Source: Paraspadella gotoi (lineage: Eukaryota; Chaetognatha). From it: 64,000 bases of DNA. Under the pieces are notes generated by a model. It had not been told where the DNA came from and did not search any database. It saw only the letters and a program-made list of their open reading frames with translations. Position numbers and translations under genes: made by a program. How positions within the stretch are numbered: the first letter of the stretch is position 1; each line of letters begins with the position of its first letter. Location of the stretch: positions 601,178-665,177 of the forward strand of contig JBJCIZ010000239.1 of assembly GCA_051294375.1 (NCBI GenBank), read 5' to 3'. Positions 41,922 to 53,604 of the stretch are shown piece by piece.

Positions 41922-42179
41922 GCCTCCGTCGAGTCATCTCTTCAGCCGACTTCGTCTTCAACGAATCCAAAGGTTTCCCTTGCCTCAAGCGGCCCAACAA
42001 CCTGCAGTCGCCCGTCAAGTGCCTGGGAAGACCAAGGGCCGTCGACACCCTTGGTCCACCAGTACACCCTGGACAGGCTCAACGATTTCTTCATGCCCTT
42101 CAACGAGAAGTTCTTCAAGATGATCGGCAGCACATGGACTGGCCGAGCAGCCCGCCGAGGCAGCCAAGGGCCGCTGTAG
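41922..42179 (+). pseudogene. HS3ST exon 6 duplicate, complete to a stop but frameshifted
   Basis: Covers the whole exon, including the C-terminal codons absent from the first copy (QHMDWPSSPPRQP). Single-base losses in CTGGGAAGACC and CTTGGTCCACC break the frame. A TAG lies at 42177-42179, which the indels place out of phase; the inverted copy has the equivalent TAG in frame. Confidence 0.75.
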
Positions 42180-42378
42180 AAGGGGATGGGCGGGAGAGGG
42201 GGGAAGAAGAGGGTGGGTGGTTTAAGGGTACGGGTGTGCTCCTCTTCATCTAATGGGTGTTTGGGGTGTTCTCTCCATTTAATGGGTGGGGGTGTCTTCC
42301 TCTCATCTAATGGGTTTGGGGGTGGTATCTCTCTATTTCTTTTATCGATTAAAAATTTTTTTGTGAAGGGAAAGATAA

Positions 42379-42403
42379 NNNNNNNNNNNNNNNNNNNNNN
42401 NNN
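42379..42403. other. 25-N placeholder gap
   Basis: Exactly 25 N. The sequence to its right restarts with the end of exon 6. Confidence 0.95.
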
Positions 42404-42640
42404 TGCAACATGGACTGGCCGAGCAGCCCGCCGAGGCAGCCAAGGGTCCGCTGTATGAAGGGGATGGGCGGGAGTAGGGGGGAAGAAGAGGGTGGGTGGG
42501 GTTTTAAGGGGTATCGGGGGTGTTTTCTTCTCATTTTAGGTGTTTGGGGAGTGTTGCCTCCCATTTAAGGTGTTTGGTGGGTGTTTCCTCCTCATTAATT
42601 GGTTCGTGGGTGTTCCACTCATTATTTAAGGGGTATCGGA
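42404..42640 (+). repeat. Third partial copy: end of HS3ST exon 6 and 3' flank
   Basis: ACATGGACTGGCCGAGCAGC and the G-rich flank (GGGGATGGGCGGGA, TTTGGGG.GTGTT) repeat 42131-42370. The flank is itself a loose minisatellite with units like CCTCCCATTTAAGGTGTTTG. Confidence 0.7.
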
Positions 42641-43193
42641 GTGGTGTTCGCGATCACATCGAATATTACATATTATAGAGGAAGACCGCATTATTTAGGG
42701 GATTGTTTCTGCTCTTAAAAATAATATTAATGTGGATGATGTGTATAGGAGTCACAGGAATAATTTCACTTAAAAAATTCTATATAAAAATTAAGATTGT
42801 TAAATATTTGGAGTTAAGTACATCACACTAGCATTCTTTTTAATTCTTTTTTATCGAGAAAAATTATCGATAAAATATAAATAATACCAAACAATTTTTC
42901 TGAAATATAGGAAAGTATTAATTTTGTGTAATGTTATATCGAATATTTCCTTATTATAGGTCTTTTGTGTAAAAAGTTTAAGGGATGAAGCTAATAAATA
43001 ATTATAACTATTTTATCGGAGCAAATTTTTAGCCTGGATTTGTATGTAAATCTATAAAAACTATTTCTATGGCACATCTGGGGTGCTGTGGATACCCTGT
43101 TTCTAAATATAATGGCGTGAGAGAGGACTTTCTCAACTGAGTTGGACAGTTTGGGGTGAGGATATCCGACCCCGCATATACTGTAATAACGCA

Positions 43194-43352
43194 ATGCATC
43201 AAGCTTACGAGGAGCTGTATGGTTATTACGACGCTAGATTAATGTTTTCGTATTGTGCCTCATGCTCAACGAAGAGGAAGTCCATTAAGTGGACTGTGGA
43301 TGGGTATCAACTGCCTAGAGGAGGAAAAGTGATCGAATACCACACACTCTGA
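43194..43352 (+). CDS. Small unassigned open frame
   Basis: 53 codons including the stop, from an ATG (MHQAYEELYGYYDARLMFSY) to TGA, open upstream without an ATG to about 43112 (LSWTVWGEDIRPRIYCN). The composition is varied and protein-like (YCASC, KWTVDGYQLPRGGKVIEY), unlike the low-complexity frames around it. No family recognised. It may be a fragment of a mobile-element protein or chance; no splice or promoter evidence. Confidence 0.2.
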   Translation: MHQAYEELYGYYDARLMFSYCASCSTKRKSIKWTVDGYQLPRGGKVIEYHTL

Positions 43353-43559
43353 AACCACGGATAATTAGCGAGCGTAGAAAGGCGGTGTTCGAAGTATAAC
43401 CGCTCAACACCGAATCAAACTAATCACATTTAACTTAACAAATCGCATGATGATCGGATTTTTTCTCTACAGTCTCTTTTTTTTCTGAGAGATTCCCTTT
43501 TTAAGGCCCCCAGTCTTATCCATTCACCTATCCCATCTGAGATTATATGTCGCGTGAGA

Positions 43560-45048
43560 ACATGTTTTAATACTAACCTGCCTTATTCAACTATTATTTA
43601 ACGTTATATCAGAATTCCATTTTAAAAAAAAAATGTTCTCGCAAATTGTTTCACCAGTTAAAAAAAAAAATTATATTATGAAAAGCCATTGTTATTATGG
43701 AAAAAAAGGTATATTTATTTCACTTATTTGTCTTTTTTTTTTTTAATTATGCTCTGAATACAGAAGAAAATAAAATATTGAGATCAGTAACTCCTAGCAG
43801 ACTCATAAGTCCAATTGATTGTTGGTATAAAGGACAAAAGACTTTTATTACGGGTGACTTTTCATAGATTGTGAAAGTGGAATGTTAAATTTGGGCCGCG
43901 CCGTAACTACCGTATGATGATAGTGTGTTTTTCTTGCCCTTAAACTACACTCCGCCCAATAGTTAAAATCTTTTAATAGAATCTGGAAACCCAAAGACGT
44001 GATAGAGTCTACGATTTTTAGGAATAAATATTTCTTTTTCAAGAGATGAGGTTTACAGCCTCGTTTTTTTGTGTTTGAAGAGTTCTCTGGATGATCGAAG
44101 AAAGTCTGTTAAATTTACAGAGGAGAAAGAATGAAAGTTCAGATTCGACGACAAGGCGACTAATTTTTAGTTTTTTCACCTAAATTCATTTTTATTTGAA
44201 GTTTAATATTTCGAAGAATTGAAGCGAACCTATCACTGGGAAGCCGTGAACGGCGTGCGAGAAATAGATCGGCTGATAAACGAATATAAACAAAAACAAT
44301 TGTTTCTTTTTTATCTATTATTGTAAAATATCGCTCTGCTCAACTACTGATTACTAGAACCTGGAGTGACACGATCCTACATGTTTTGATTGTCGATAGC
44401 CAGGGCGCGACCAAGAAATCGGTTGTCTGCTCTCGGGTCTTGGTGGCCGTCCACGGGAATGCATATTTTTTTAAAGAGGATTTCGCGTATCTCCCCCAGC
44501 CGTTAAAACTCATTTTGGTCTCTCCTTGTTGTTTGATCACTCTTCGCGTTCCCCGCGGCTTTAACCTGTTGTTTGAAATTCTTATGATCAACAAAATAAA
44601 AATAATAGAATTTAAGCAACAGACGGAAGCATTAAAAAACTAGATATTAAAACATACGTAACACACAAAAGTTTAATAAATTTTAAAAACCTAAAAAAAA
44701 AAAAAATCCTGTTGATTAGTTCACCTATTGCGCGTGTCGGTGGATGACCTTTTTCAAATTTATTACGAATACAGGGTATGTCGAAATGGGGAAAAAAAAA
44801 GGTGGGAAGGGGGTATATGTCAAGACAAAAGGGTCCCGAAAAAAGGGCAAACCTAAATCTTGACCTGAAGGATTAATGTTTTTAGTATATAAAGGAACGT
44901 ATTAAGAGAACGGTCAGACCAATGGCGGGGCCAGGTTTTTATCGGAAACATTAAAATGAAAGTTGAAAAAAAAAAAATTCAATGTTTGAAAAAAGTTAAA
45001 ACGAGATTGGCGCTTGGAGGTCGTTTTTTTAAAAGGCAATGAGAGAGA

Positions 45049-45101
<53 letters not shown>

Positions 45102-46080
45102 GAATGATAAAGAGGAGGGAAAAAGAGAGAAATAATTTTTTTTAAAAAATCGTAAAAGCGAATATCCTTTGAAATGGGTCAAGGTAGCAATACAAATTTA
45201 TAACTTAAGTCAACCAAAAGAAAAAAAAAATACTGTTAGACTCTTCTGAACAAGGGGGACTTACCGCAAGACCAAAAAAAAACAAAAAAAAAACAGAGGG
45301 TTGGATATTTTTTTATTTGTTTTTGTTTTTTTTTATAAAACGAACAAATGTCAACAAACGAACGGAAAATATAGACCTTAACAAACGAGAATCGTCAATC
45401 AATTTTGTTGTTGTTTTATTTCGCGGTGGGAACTAATCAAGGGATTTTTTTTTTTTTTAGTTTTATTTAAACGTGTGTTGTGATTTTATGTGGTTTTGAT
45501 TTATTTTATTGTGACATAAATTAAAAAGGGGAGGGGAACGCGCAGAGATCCCGTTAACGGCGGGGGAGATACGCGGAAATCCCATTAAAAAAAATATCAT
45601 TCCTTCGCCACAAAGTAGCACCTTTTTTCTTTTTCGCGCGAGACAAAAAGGAACGCCCGGCGAGATTTCAGAGAGCGATATTTTACACATAAAAAAAAAA
45701 AAAATTGTTTTTGTTTATATTCGTTTATCGCTCATACTTTCTCGCATTACGACTTTTCCGACGGGCGTCCGATGCCACAGCCCACGATGAGGGACTTCCG
45801 TTTTTTTTTTTCGAAAAAAAAAAGAAAAAGAAAAAACTTTTTTTTTCCCTTTTTTTCCCACACAAAATTTCTTGTTGTTATGAAGGCACGCAGGACTTTC
45901 TCAGAGGAAGAGGGACGGGGGAGGGGGGGGGTGTGACGGAGAATCTGTTTGTTTTGTTTTTGTTTTTTTTCGAAACGGATGATAAAAACAAACTAATTAA
46001 TTGTACTTCGTTTAATTTATCGTTTACTTTATTAATTTAGTTTATTTTAAAACAACGAATTGAGATTTGTCCCCGGATCG
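43560..46080. repeat. Left arm of a roughly 5-kb quasi-palindrome
   Basis: Complementary blocks pair across the centre: 43562-43625 with 48512-48571, 43816-43850 with 48365-48400, 44100-44180 with 48062-48130, 44950-45190 with 47565-47800, and 45190-46080 with 46690-47565. The stretch 44255-44900 breaks the symmetry, because it matches the right arm (47025-47400) in direct orientation. Confidence 0.75.
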
Positions 46081-46408
46081 TGTAGCTCTTTGTCTAAACA
46101 GAAAAAAAAATTTCTTCCCTTCCCACAAAAGTTTTTTTTCAATCGATAAAGAAATAGAGGTACACCCAAACTCTTAATGAGAGAAACCCCATACCCCAAT
46201 ATGAGCGAACACCCACCAAACTCGTTAATGAAGGAACACATAAGGAACCACCTTAAATAGAAACAGAGGAACACCCAACACCAATTAAATGAAGGAACAC
46301 CCCAAACCCTTAAATGGGAGGAACACCCCAAAACCCATTAATGAAAAGAACACCCCCCGTACCCTAAACCCCCCACCCTCTTCTTCCCCCTCTCCCGCCC
46401 ATCCCCTT

Positions 46409-46666
46409 CTACAGCGACCCTGGCTGCCTCGGCGGGCTGCTCGGCCAGTCCATGTGCTGCCGATCATCTTGAAGACTTCTCGTTGAAGGGCATGAAAAAA
46501 TCGTTGAGCCTGTCCAGGGTGTACTGGTGGACCCAAGGGTGTCGACGGCCCTTGGTCTTCCCAAGGCACTTGACGGGCGACTGCAGGTTGTTGGGCCGCT
46601 TGAAGGCAAGGGAAACCTTTGGATTCGTTGAAGACGAATCGGCTGAAGAGATGACTCGACGGAGGC
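46409..46666 (-). pseudogene. Inverted HS3ST exon 6 copy
   Basis: Minus-strand copy of the last exon from CCCAG|GCC to a stop at 46409-46411. It ends QHMDWPSSPPRQPGSL and stop, the cleanest C-terminus in the window. Upstream frames are broken by small indels, for example in the CAGCCGATTCGTC and GCCTTCAAGCGG segments. The 3' flank (46090-46408) repeats 42180-42378 in inverse. It lies at the centre of the quasi-palindrome. No other exon is inverted with it. Confidence 0.75.
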
Positions 46667-46689
46667 CTGGGGAAGGAGTTTGTTTTTGT

Positions 46690-47658
46690 ACACGATCCGG
46701 GGACAAATCTCAATTCGTTGTTTTAAAATAAACTAAATTAATAAAGTAAACGATAAATTAAACGAAGTACAATTAATTAGTTTGTTTTTATTCATCCGTT
46801 TCGAAAAAAACAAAACAAAACAAACAGATTCGTCTCCGCTCACACCCCCCCCGTCCTCTTCCCTCTGAGAAAGTCCTGCGTGCCTTAAAACTAAATTTTG
46901 TGTGGGGAAAAAAAGAAAAAAAAAGTTTTTCTTTTATTTTTTTTTTTTCGAAAAAAAGACGGAAGTCCCTCGATCGTGGGCGTGGCATCGGACGCCCGTC
47001 GGAAAAGTCGGTAATGCGAGAAAGTATGAGCGATAAACGAATATAAACAAAAACAATTTTTTTTTTTTATTGTAAAATATCGCTCTCTGAAATCTCGCCG
47101 GGCGTTCCTTTTTGTCTCGCGCGAAAAAGAAAAAAGGTGCTACTTTGTGGCGAAGGAATGATATTTTTTTAATGGGATTTACGCGTATCTCCCCCGCCGT
47201 TAACGGGATCTCTGCGCGTTCCCTCTCGTTTTCTTACTTTTTTTTTAATTTATGTCACAATAAAATAAATAAACAAACCACATAAAATCACACACACACG
47301 TTTAAATTAAAACTAAAAAAAAAAAATCCTTTGATTAGTTCCCACCGCGAAATAAAACAACAACAAAATTGATTGACGATTCTCGTTTGTTAAGGTCTAT
47401 ATTTTCCGTTCGTTTGTTGACATTTGTTCGTTTTAAACAAAAAAAACAAAAACAAATAAAAAAATATCCAACCCTCTGTTTTTTTTGTTTTTTTTTTGGT
47501 ATGGTAAGTCCCTTTGTCAAAGAGTAACAGTATTTTTTTTTTCGGTCTGACCTTATGAAAATATTTTGTACCCCTTGACCCATTTCAAAGGATATCCGCT
47601 TTTACGATTTTTTAAAAAAATTATTTCTCTCTTTTTCCCCTCCTTCTTTATCATCGCA

Positions 47659-47710
<52 letters not shown>

Positions 47711-48575
47711 ATTGCCTTTTAAAAAAACGACCTCCAAGCGCCAATCTCGTTTTAACTTTTTCAAACATTGAATTGTTTTTTTTTCAACTTTCATTTAATG
47801 TTTCAAAAACTTGCCCTCGTTTTTAATCTCTTTAAATAAAAACATCATAGTCAAATTTTTGCGCTGTTGATATCCTTCACTTTTTTTCATTCGAACATTA
47901 CTTATTGTATTAATTGAAAAAAAGTTTTCAGTCTAAACATTTCATACCTTCGTTTTATTTGTTCAATTCATTTCTTGCGACGTAAGGAGAGACAAATAGG
48001 GTTTTTTTTTTGTGAAGTTAATTTGATTTCGCTTCAAGTCTTTTCGAATATTAACTAAATAAAAATGAATTTAGGTGAAAAAACTAAAAATATCGCCTTG
48101 TCGTCGAATCTGAACTTTCATTCTTTCTCCTCTGTTATCAACAGAAACTTGATTTCGAAAAAAAAATGTTTAAAAAAAAAAAACATAAACTCATCTTTGA
48201 AAAAAAATATATATAAATTAGAACAAATTAATGGAGTTTTTGTTTCCAGATCTTATTAAAAGATTTTAACTATTGGGCGGAGGTGTAGTAAGGAAGAAAA
48301 AAATATATCTATAGGTAGTTAGGCGGGCCAAAATTTAACATATTTTACAATTTGAAACAGTCTGTAATAAAAGTCTTTTGTCCTTTTACAACAAAATTGA
48401 CTTATGATGTTAGATTTTGATTAAATTCATTTTCCTCATGCATGGAAGCATTTTAAAATTTAACAATATATATATATATAATAAATGCTTAAAAATTTTT
48501 TTAGGAAATTTACATTTTTAAAATGAATTCTGATAACGATTAAAAAGTTAGATAAAGGTTAGTATTAAACATTTC
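46690..48575. repeat. Right arm of the roughly 5-kb quasi-palindrome
   Basis: Begins TACACGATCCGGGGACAAAT, the complement of the end of the left arm, and continues through the mirrored blocks, including a (TC)n tract (47658-47710) opposite the (GA)n tract at 45050-45097. The segment 47800-48020 has no partner on the left. Confidence 0.75.
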
Positions 48576-48659
48576 AAAAATTGTAATGATAAATTGGCTA
48601 AAATTTGAAAAAAAACTTTATAAAATCATCATCATCATTTAATAAATTTGATAGTTTGT

Positions 48660-48908
48660 GGCGGTATATTCACACCGCCTCACGTCCACCTTCGATCAGC
48701 CAAATCCATTGGCTCAGAGAGGGAACATACCATCCCAGGGGTAGTGTTCCATCCACAGTCCTAACGACTTCCCTCTTCGTTGGCAAAGCACGACTGTTCT
48801 AGGGTAACCGCGCCAGTGACTGGAGGCGTCACTGAGGGTCGGAAGCCCCCAAAGCCAACAGTGAGATGCCCCATCCCAATGGGCATCACAGGCAACCCGG
48901 CTGTTGCC
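48660..48908. ncRNA. Compact block of seven consecutive perfect hairpins
   Basis: About 250 GC-rich nt in AT-rich flanks. Perfect stems: GGCGGT/ACCGCC (48660/48674), GCCAA/TTGGC (48699/48709), GGAACA/TGTTCC (48722/48745), ACAGTC/GACTGT (48755/48792), CAGTGAC/GTCACTG (48814/48828), GATGCCC/GGGCATC (48865/48881) and GGCAAC/GTTGCC (48891/48903). This density suggests a structured RNA or the structured end of a retroelement. Family and strand are not known. Confidence 0.4.
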
Positions 48909-49615
48909 ATAAGTTTTTATTAATTTTTATAGACCAAATCATTAAAATTTCAAAAAGTTATAATATTAACTTTCATCTAACTTTTCAAGCTTTATCAGAA
49001 TCCGATAAAAAAAATTAAAATTTATGAAAATTTTTTTGGATATTATATAGTATTTTGATAATATAAATAGCTTTCATGTGTTTAATATTAAATATGATAG
49101 ATATATATTAATTTTTTTTTATTTTTATAATCTTTGTACTTACATTATATTTACAATATTTATACTGGACTTCTGTTAGTTTGTAACCTTTTCCGCCTTA
49201 ATAGATAGAGAGGCATAAAAATGAAAGAGAGAGAAGTAGAAAAAATTGTAAAAAAAAAAGATCGTTACTGTTAGATTAAATTTAAGGTAAAGTGTCTCAA
49301 ATTAATTAGCTTTTTTTTTCACAACTTTCAATTACGGCCTCAAGAAATTCGACAGCTGAACTCATTTTGTGTGTGTGTGTGTTTTAGAACAAAGGTGAAG
49401 AATGTTCGCCCCTTTTTTATCTTAAAAATTAGGACGCTCCAAAAGGATTCAGTTTAAGTACATCCGTGGATACGTTCGTCCGTCTGTAAGTCCATCCATC
49501 TGTCCATTTCAAGTTTCCGTCTTTTCGTGATCTTTTATGTGAAGACTTTTGGCTTTCACAACGAATCACTTTTCGCTCCAAAGCGTTTTCACTGTCACGG
49601 ACCTCGAAAAAACGT

Positions 49616-49674
<59 letters not shown>

Positions 49675-50030
49675 ATAATCCCCTGCTAAGCCGGGTCGTC
49701 CTTTATTATCATAGCGGCCAAATGTTATGGTGAGGAGATGCAAGACGGGAGTCATGCCGGCTTTGTGTTGTTGTGTGGTTGAGATAAAAGAGAGGAGGAA
49801 GAGGAAGAGAAGAAGAGAGAAAGAGAAGAAGAGAGAGAAGAGAAGAGAGAGAAGAGAAGAGAAGAAAAAAAACAGAAAAGAGGATTTTAGAGAGTAAGAA
49901 TTGGAAAAAAAAATAGAGAGGAGAGAGAGAGAGAGAGGAGGGAGAGAGAGAGAGGAGAGAGAGAGAGAAAAAAGAGACAAATGAGAAAAAAGTAAAAATT
50001 GGAGATGAAGACCAAACCCGTCTCCATCTC
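48909..50030. other. 3' flank stretch, no gene seen
   Basis: AT-rich to about 49330, a (GT)n run near 49370, (TC)n at 49617-49672 and a GA-rich block at 49785-49985. Confidence 0.5.
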
Positions 50031-50385
50031 CCTCTCTTCTTCTTCTTCTCTTCTCCCTCTTTTCTCACTCTCCCTCTTCTTCTTCATCTCGCTCTTCTTC
50101 TTCACTCCTCTCTTCTTCATCTCCCTCTTCTTCTTCATCTCCTCTTCTTCTTCATCTCCTCTTCTCTTTCATCTCCCTCTTCTTCTTCATTCTCCCTTCT
50201 TCTTCTTCATCTCCCCTCTTTCTTCTCATCTCCCTCTTCTTCTTCATCTCCCTCTTCTTCTTCATATACCCTCTTCTTCTTCATCTCCCTTTCTTTCCAT
50301 CCCCTCTTCTTCTTCATCTCCCTCTTCTTCTCATCGCCCTCTTCTTCTTCATCTCCCTCTTCTCTTCCTCTTCTCACCGCGTGAG
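50030..50385. repeat. CTT-rich minisatellite, 18-21 bp unit
   Basis: About 17 imperfect units of CTTCTTCTTCATCTCCCT. Frames across it are Ser/Leu/Phe artefacts. Confidence 0.85.
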
Positions 50386-50694
50386 ATTTATTAAACGTTC
50401 CGCCTTCGAATTCAGATTCACGTCCGCGTGACTTTCACGAGATTCAAATTCAAAATCGAATCACGTAAGAACACAAGTTGAGCAAAACAATGTCGGATCT
50501 GCCTACGATAATTAATTAATTAATCGATTATTAATTAATTATTATTAATTAATTAATTAATTTATAAATATTAATTATTATTTATTCAATTATCAATCAT
50601 CGATGTCCTTACAAATCTGGGTTAGGACAGTTATTAATATGTTTTGTTTACATTTATCAAAAACAACAATATCCTCTATTTTATTTTATGGTCC

Positions 50695-50718
50695 CTTCTC
50701 TCTCTCTCTCTCTCTCAC

Positions 50719-50770
<52 letters not shown>

Positions 50771-51311
50771 ATCTCTCCTCTCTCTGTCTCTTCTTTTCTC
50801 GATTGCGACGATCTTATGCTTTTAGTTTTTTTTAACTTGCAGCATTTTTTCACATTAATTAATTAATTAATTCATTAATTAATTAAAACATTTTTAGTTA
50901 ATGCATTAATATTAAAAGATTCAAGTAAATGTGACTTATGTTTTTTTCCATCTAAACTCATTTCCACTGGCACAATTCCGTCAATACTTTATATATATTA
51001 TAATTTAATAAATATTTAAAAAGCTTCAGTGCAACAACCAATGAACTAATTCAAAAAGTTATATTGAAATCGATTTAGTAGTAAAAGAAAAAAAATTTAA
51101 AGAGAACTAGAAGTTATAAAAGTGTTTCAAATTTTGGCCCGCCTTATCTAGATATTAGGCCTTACTAGATATATTGCGATGTGATTAAACAATGTTATCA
51201 GGATAATAATTTAACAATTTATGTATTTTGTAAGTATTTTAAGTATTTTTATTCAGTGAGTAAAATAACAACTTTTTTATTCGCTAATTTTTATCTCGAC
51301 TCTCTAATCTT

Positions 51312-51362
<51 letters not shown>

Positions 51363-51490
51363 CTCTCTCTTTGAAATTGCGACGATCCTTATGCTCATTT
51401 ACTGCTCTCTCTCTCTCTCTCTCTCCTCTCTCGTCTTCTCTCACCTCTCTGGGATGGGTCTCTCTCTCTCTCTCTTGCAATTGCGACGAT
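50695..51490. repeat. TC tracts with a repeated ATTGCGACGAT motif
   Basis: Three copies (about 50803, 51375 and 51480) of a TC tract followed by ATTGCGACGATC.TTATG. The outer two continue into T-rich sequence and AACTTG. Local duplication. Confidence 0.65.
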
Positions 51491-53160
51491 CCTTATGTTC
51501 TTTTAGGATTTTTTTAACTTGTACATTTTTCTGCTTCAAGTAAATGTGACTTATTTTTTTTTTTTCATTTAAACTCATTTCACTGGCACAATTCCGTCAA
51601 AACTTTATATCTAGCTTTTTCACAACAACTTTTCTACCCGCTCACAAAATTCAATCTCAATCTATTATGGGTTAAAATAATAAAAAAGATTCAAGTAAAT
51701 GTTGACTCATATTTTTTTCATTTAAACTCATTTCACTCGTCGTTTCCACCGAAACTTTATATCAAGCATCGATACAACATTTTCTAACCCAAAAAAATAT
51801 TTGAACTCAATCTATCCATCCATTATGATTAATTAAAGTTACTTATTAGGTTAAAATAAGTAAAAAGATTTTAGTAAATGCGACTTATGTTTTTTCACTT
51901 AAACTCATTTCCACTCACACGATTCCGTCGAACTTTATATCCAGCTTTATCACAACATTTCCTACTCACACACATTCATTTCAATCAACCCAGCCAATCA
52001 AGATGTTTTGGAGCTCTATTTGAGGTGGGACGGATGGACGGATTGATTGACTGATTAATTAATTATTGATTAATTAATTGACTAATTGATTAATTAACTG
52101 ATTAATTATTTGACTTATTAATTACATCCTGCATATACATTTAATATAAAAGGAAAAAGAAGCATAATCAATTAGTGAAACAGGTTTTTTGTTTTTTCCA
52201 TTTAAACTCATTCCACTCAAAAGATTCCATCGAAACTTGGTTTCTGTTCAATCACACACTTTTCTACTCACATACAAAATTCCAGGTCAATCGATAATTA
52301 GTGGTAATAAGCTTCTTGGTCAACTTGCATAATATTTAATCAACTTGCATAAATTTGGTCAACTGACATAATTTTGGTTAACTGACATAATTTGGTCTAC
52401 TGACATAATTTGGTCAACTGACATAATTTGGTCAACTGACATAATTTGATCAATTAAGATAATTTGGTCAACCGGCATAATTTGGTTAACTGGCATAATT
52501 TTATCAACTAGCCTAATTTGGTCAACAGCATAATTTGGTCAACTTGCAAACTTGATTAACTTGCAGAATTTGGTCAACTGGCATAATTTGGTCAATTAGC
52601 ATAATTTGGTCAATCATCAATCAATCAATAAATCATCAATCAATCAATCAATCAGAGAGAGAGAGAGAGAAACTTTAAAAATTCAAATAATAGTGTCTTT
52701 TGTTTTCTAATTTAAACTCTTTCCACTCATCAAAAAATTTATCAGCTTTATCACATACTTTCCTACCACACACAAAATTCAATTTCGATTTATCTATCCA
52801 ATTTTTAATAACAAAATAATATATGAGTAAATTTAAGTAAAAATACTTCAAGTAAATATGACTTTTGTTTTTTCCCATTTTACTCATTTCCACTCGCAAC
52901 GATCCATCGAAACTTTATATCCGGCTCAATTCCACACTTTCTACCATCATACAAAATTTCAAGTCAATTGCACTATCCACTCATGAGCAATTGCGTTCAA
53001 AATAGTGAAATATAGTTTTTTTGTTTTTCCATTTAAACCATTTCCACTCCGCAGATTCCCTCGAAACTTCATATCCATCTCAATCACACAGTTTCCTACC
53101 ACACACAAAATTTCATACCAATCCATCATTCCAATCACGGGTAAATTGGAGTTTTTTGCT
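50925..53160. repeat. Degenerate tandem array, roughly 150-170-bp unit
   Basis: At least seven units (about 50925, 51535, 51690, 51865, 52180, 52690, 52850 and 53010) share AAGTAAATGTGACTTATG, TTTAAACTCATTTCCACTC, a CCGTCGAAACTTTATATCCA-like block and CACACACAAAATTCAAT. They are separated by insertions, including the minisatellite at 52317. Some units end GGTGGGACGGA, which leads into the (GGAC)n tract at 53169. Confidence 0.7.
52317..52612. repeat. Minisatellite, 18-20 bp unit
   Basis: About 15 units of TTTGGTCAACTGACATAA with small changes, followed by AATCATC repeats. Confidence 0.88.
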
Positions 53161-53168
53161 AAGGTGGC

Positions 53169-53293
53169 ACGGACGGACGGACGGACGGACGGACGGACGG
53201 ACGGACGGACGGACGGACGGACGGACGGACGACGGACGGACGGACGGACGGACGGACGGACGGACGGACGGACAGACGGACGGACGGACGGAC
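53169..53293. repeat. (GGAC)n microsatellite
   Basis: About 30 units of GGAC with one deletion and one A. It translates as DGRT or SVRP repeats, which are not genes. Confidence 0.97.
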
Positions 53294-53524
53294 ATCATTT
53301 TTTTTGCATAATTTATCATAATTCGATGTTTCTGACATGATATAAGTGTGTGCCCGACAATATTGAGGGGAGCGGCAGGCACCAGCGGACCGAAAAAGTG
53401 AGTTTATAGAGTCGGGATTCTTGCTGAAACAGATCGATCTAAAAATATCAAGGATAATCGTTAGACCGGTGAGTCAAGCGTGAGTCCACCCTTTAAAAAT
53501 AAGTAGTATGAAATTAATACTACT

Positions 53525-53604
53525 GATATAAAATTATTCATTCATTCAATAAATAAGCTATCTCGCCCCTGACTCTGAACAGGCTTTGGTGGTTTAAGGC
53601 CTCC
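53525..53604. repeat. Interspersed repeat R3, copy 2
   Basis: Close copy of 27806-27885. Confidence 0.6.

Larger units (their letters stand above)
39469..42180 (+). repeat. Second copy of HS3ST intron 3 end through exon 6
   Basis: Follows 36765-39457 throughout with an offset of about 2,700 bp, carrying the 35-bp repeats, exons 4-6, both introns and the family A element. It differs mainly by single-base losses, often in runs. It ends close to a 25-N gap. An unpolished second assembly path of the same locus is more likely than a recent duplication in which every exon is broken. Confidence 0.75.

Noticed and set aside
36881-46666. Several HS3ST paralogues in tandem
   Set aside because: The extra copies cover only the 3' exons, are broken by indels in exons and introns alike, and border 25-N gaps. 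One gene plus assembly artefact explains them better.
48660-48908. HDV-like ribozyme
   Set aside because: Some stems and a GGGCA-type stretch recall HDV-like folds, but the nested double pseudoknot could not be traced. Kept only as an unidentified structured block.
53005-53340. Frames with DGRT or SVRP repeats
   Set aside because: These are translations of the (GGAC)n microsatellite in each frame.
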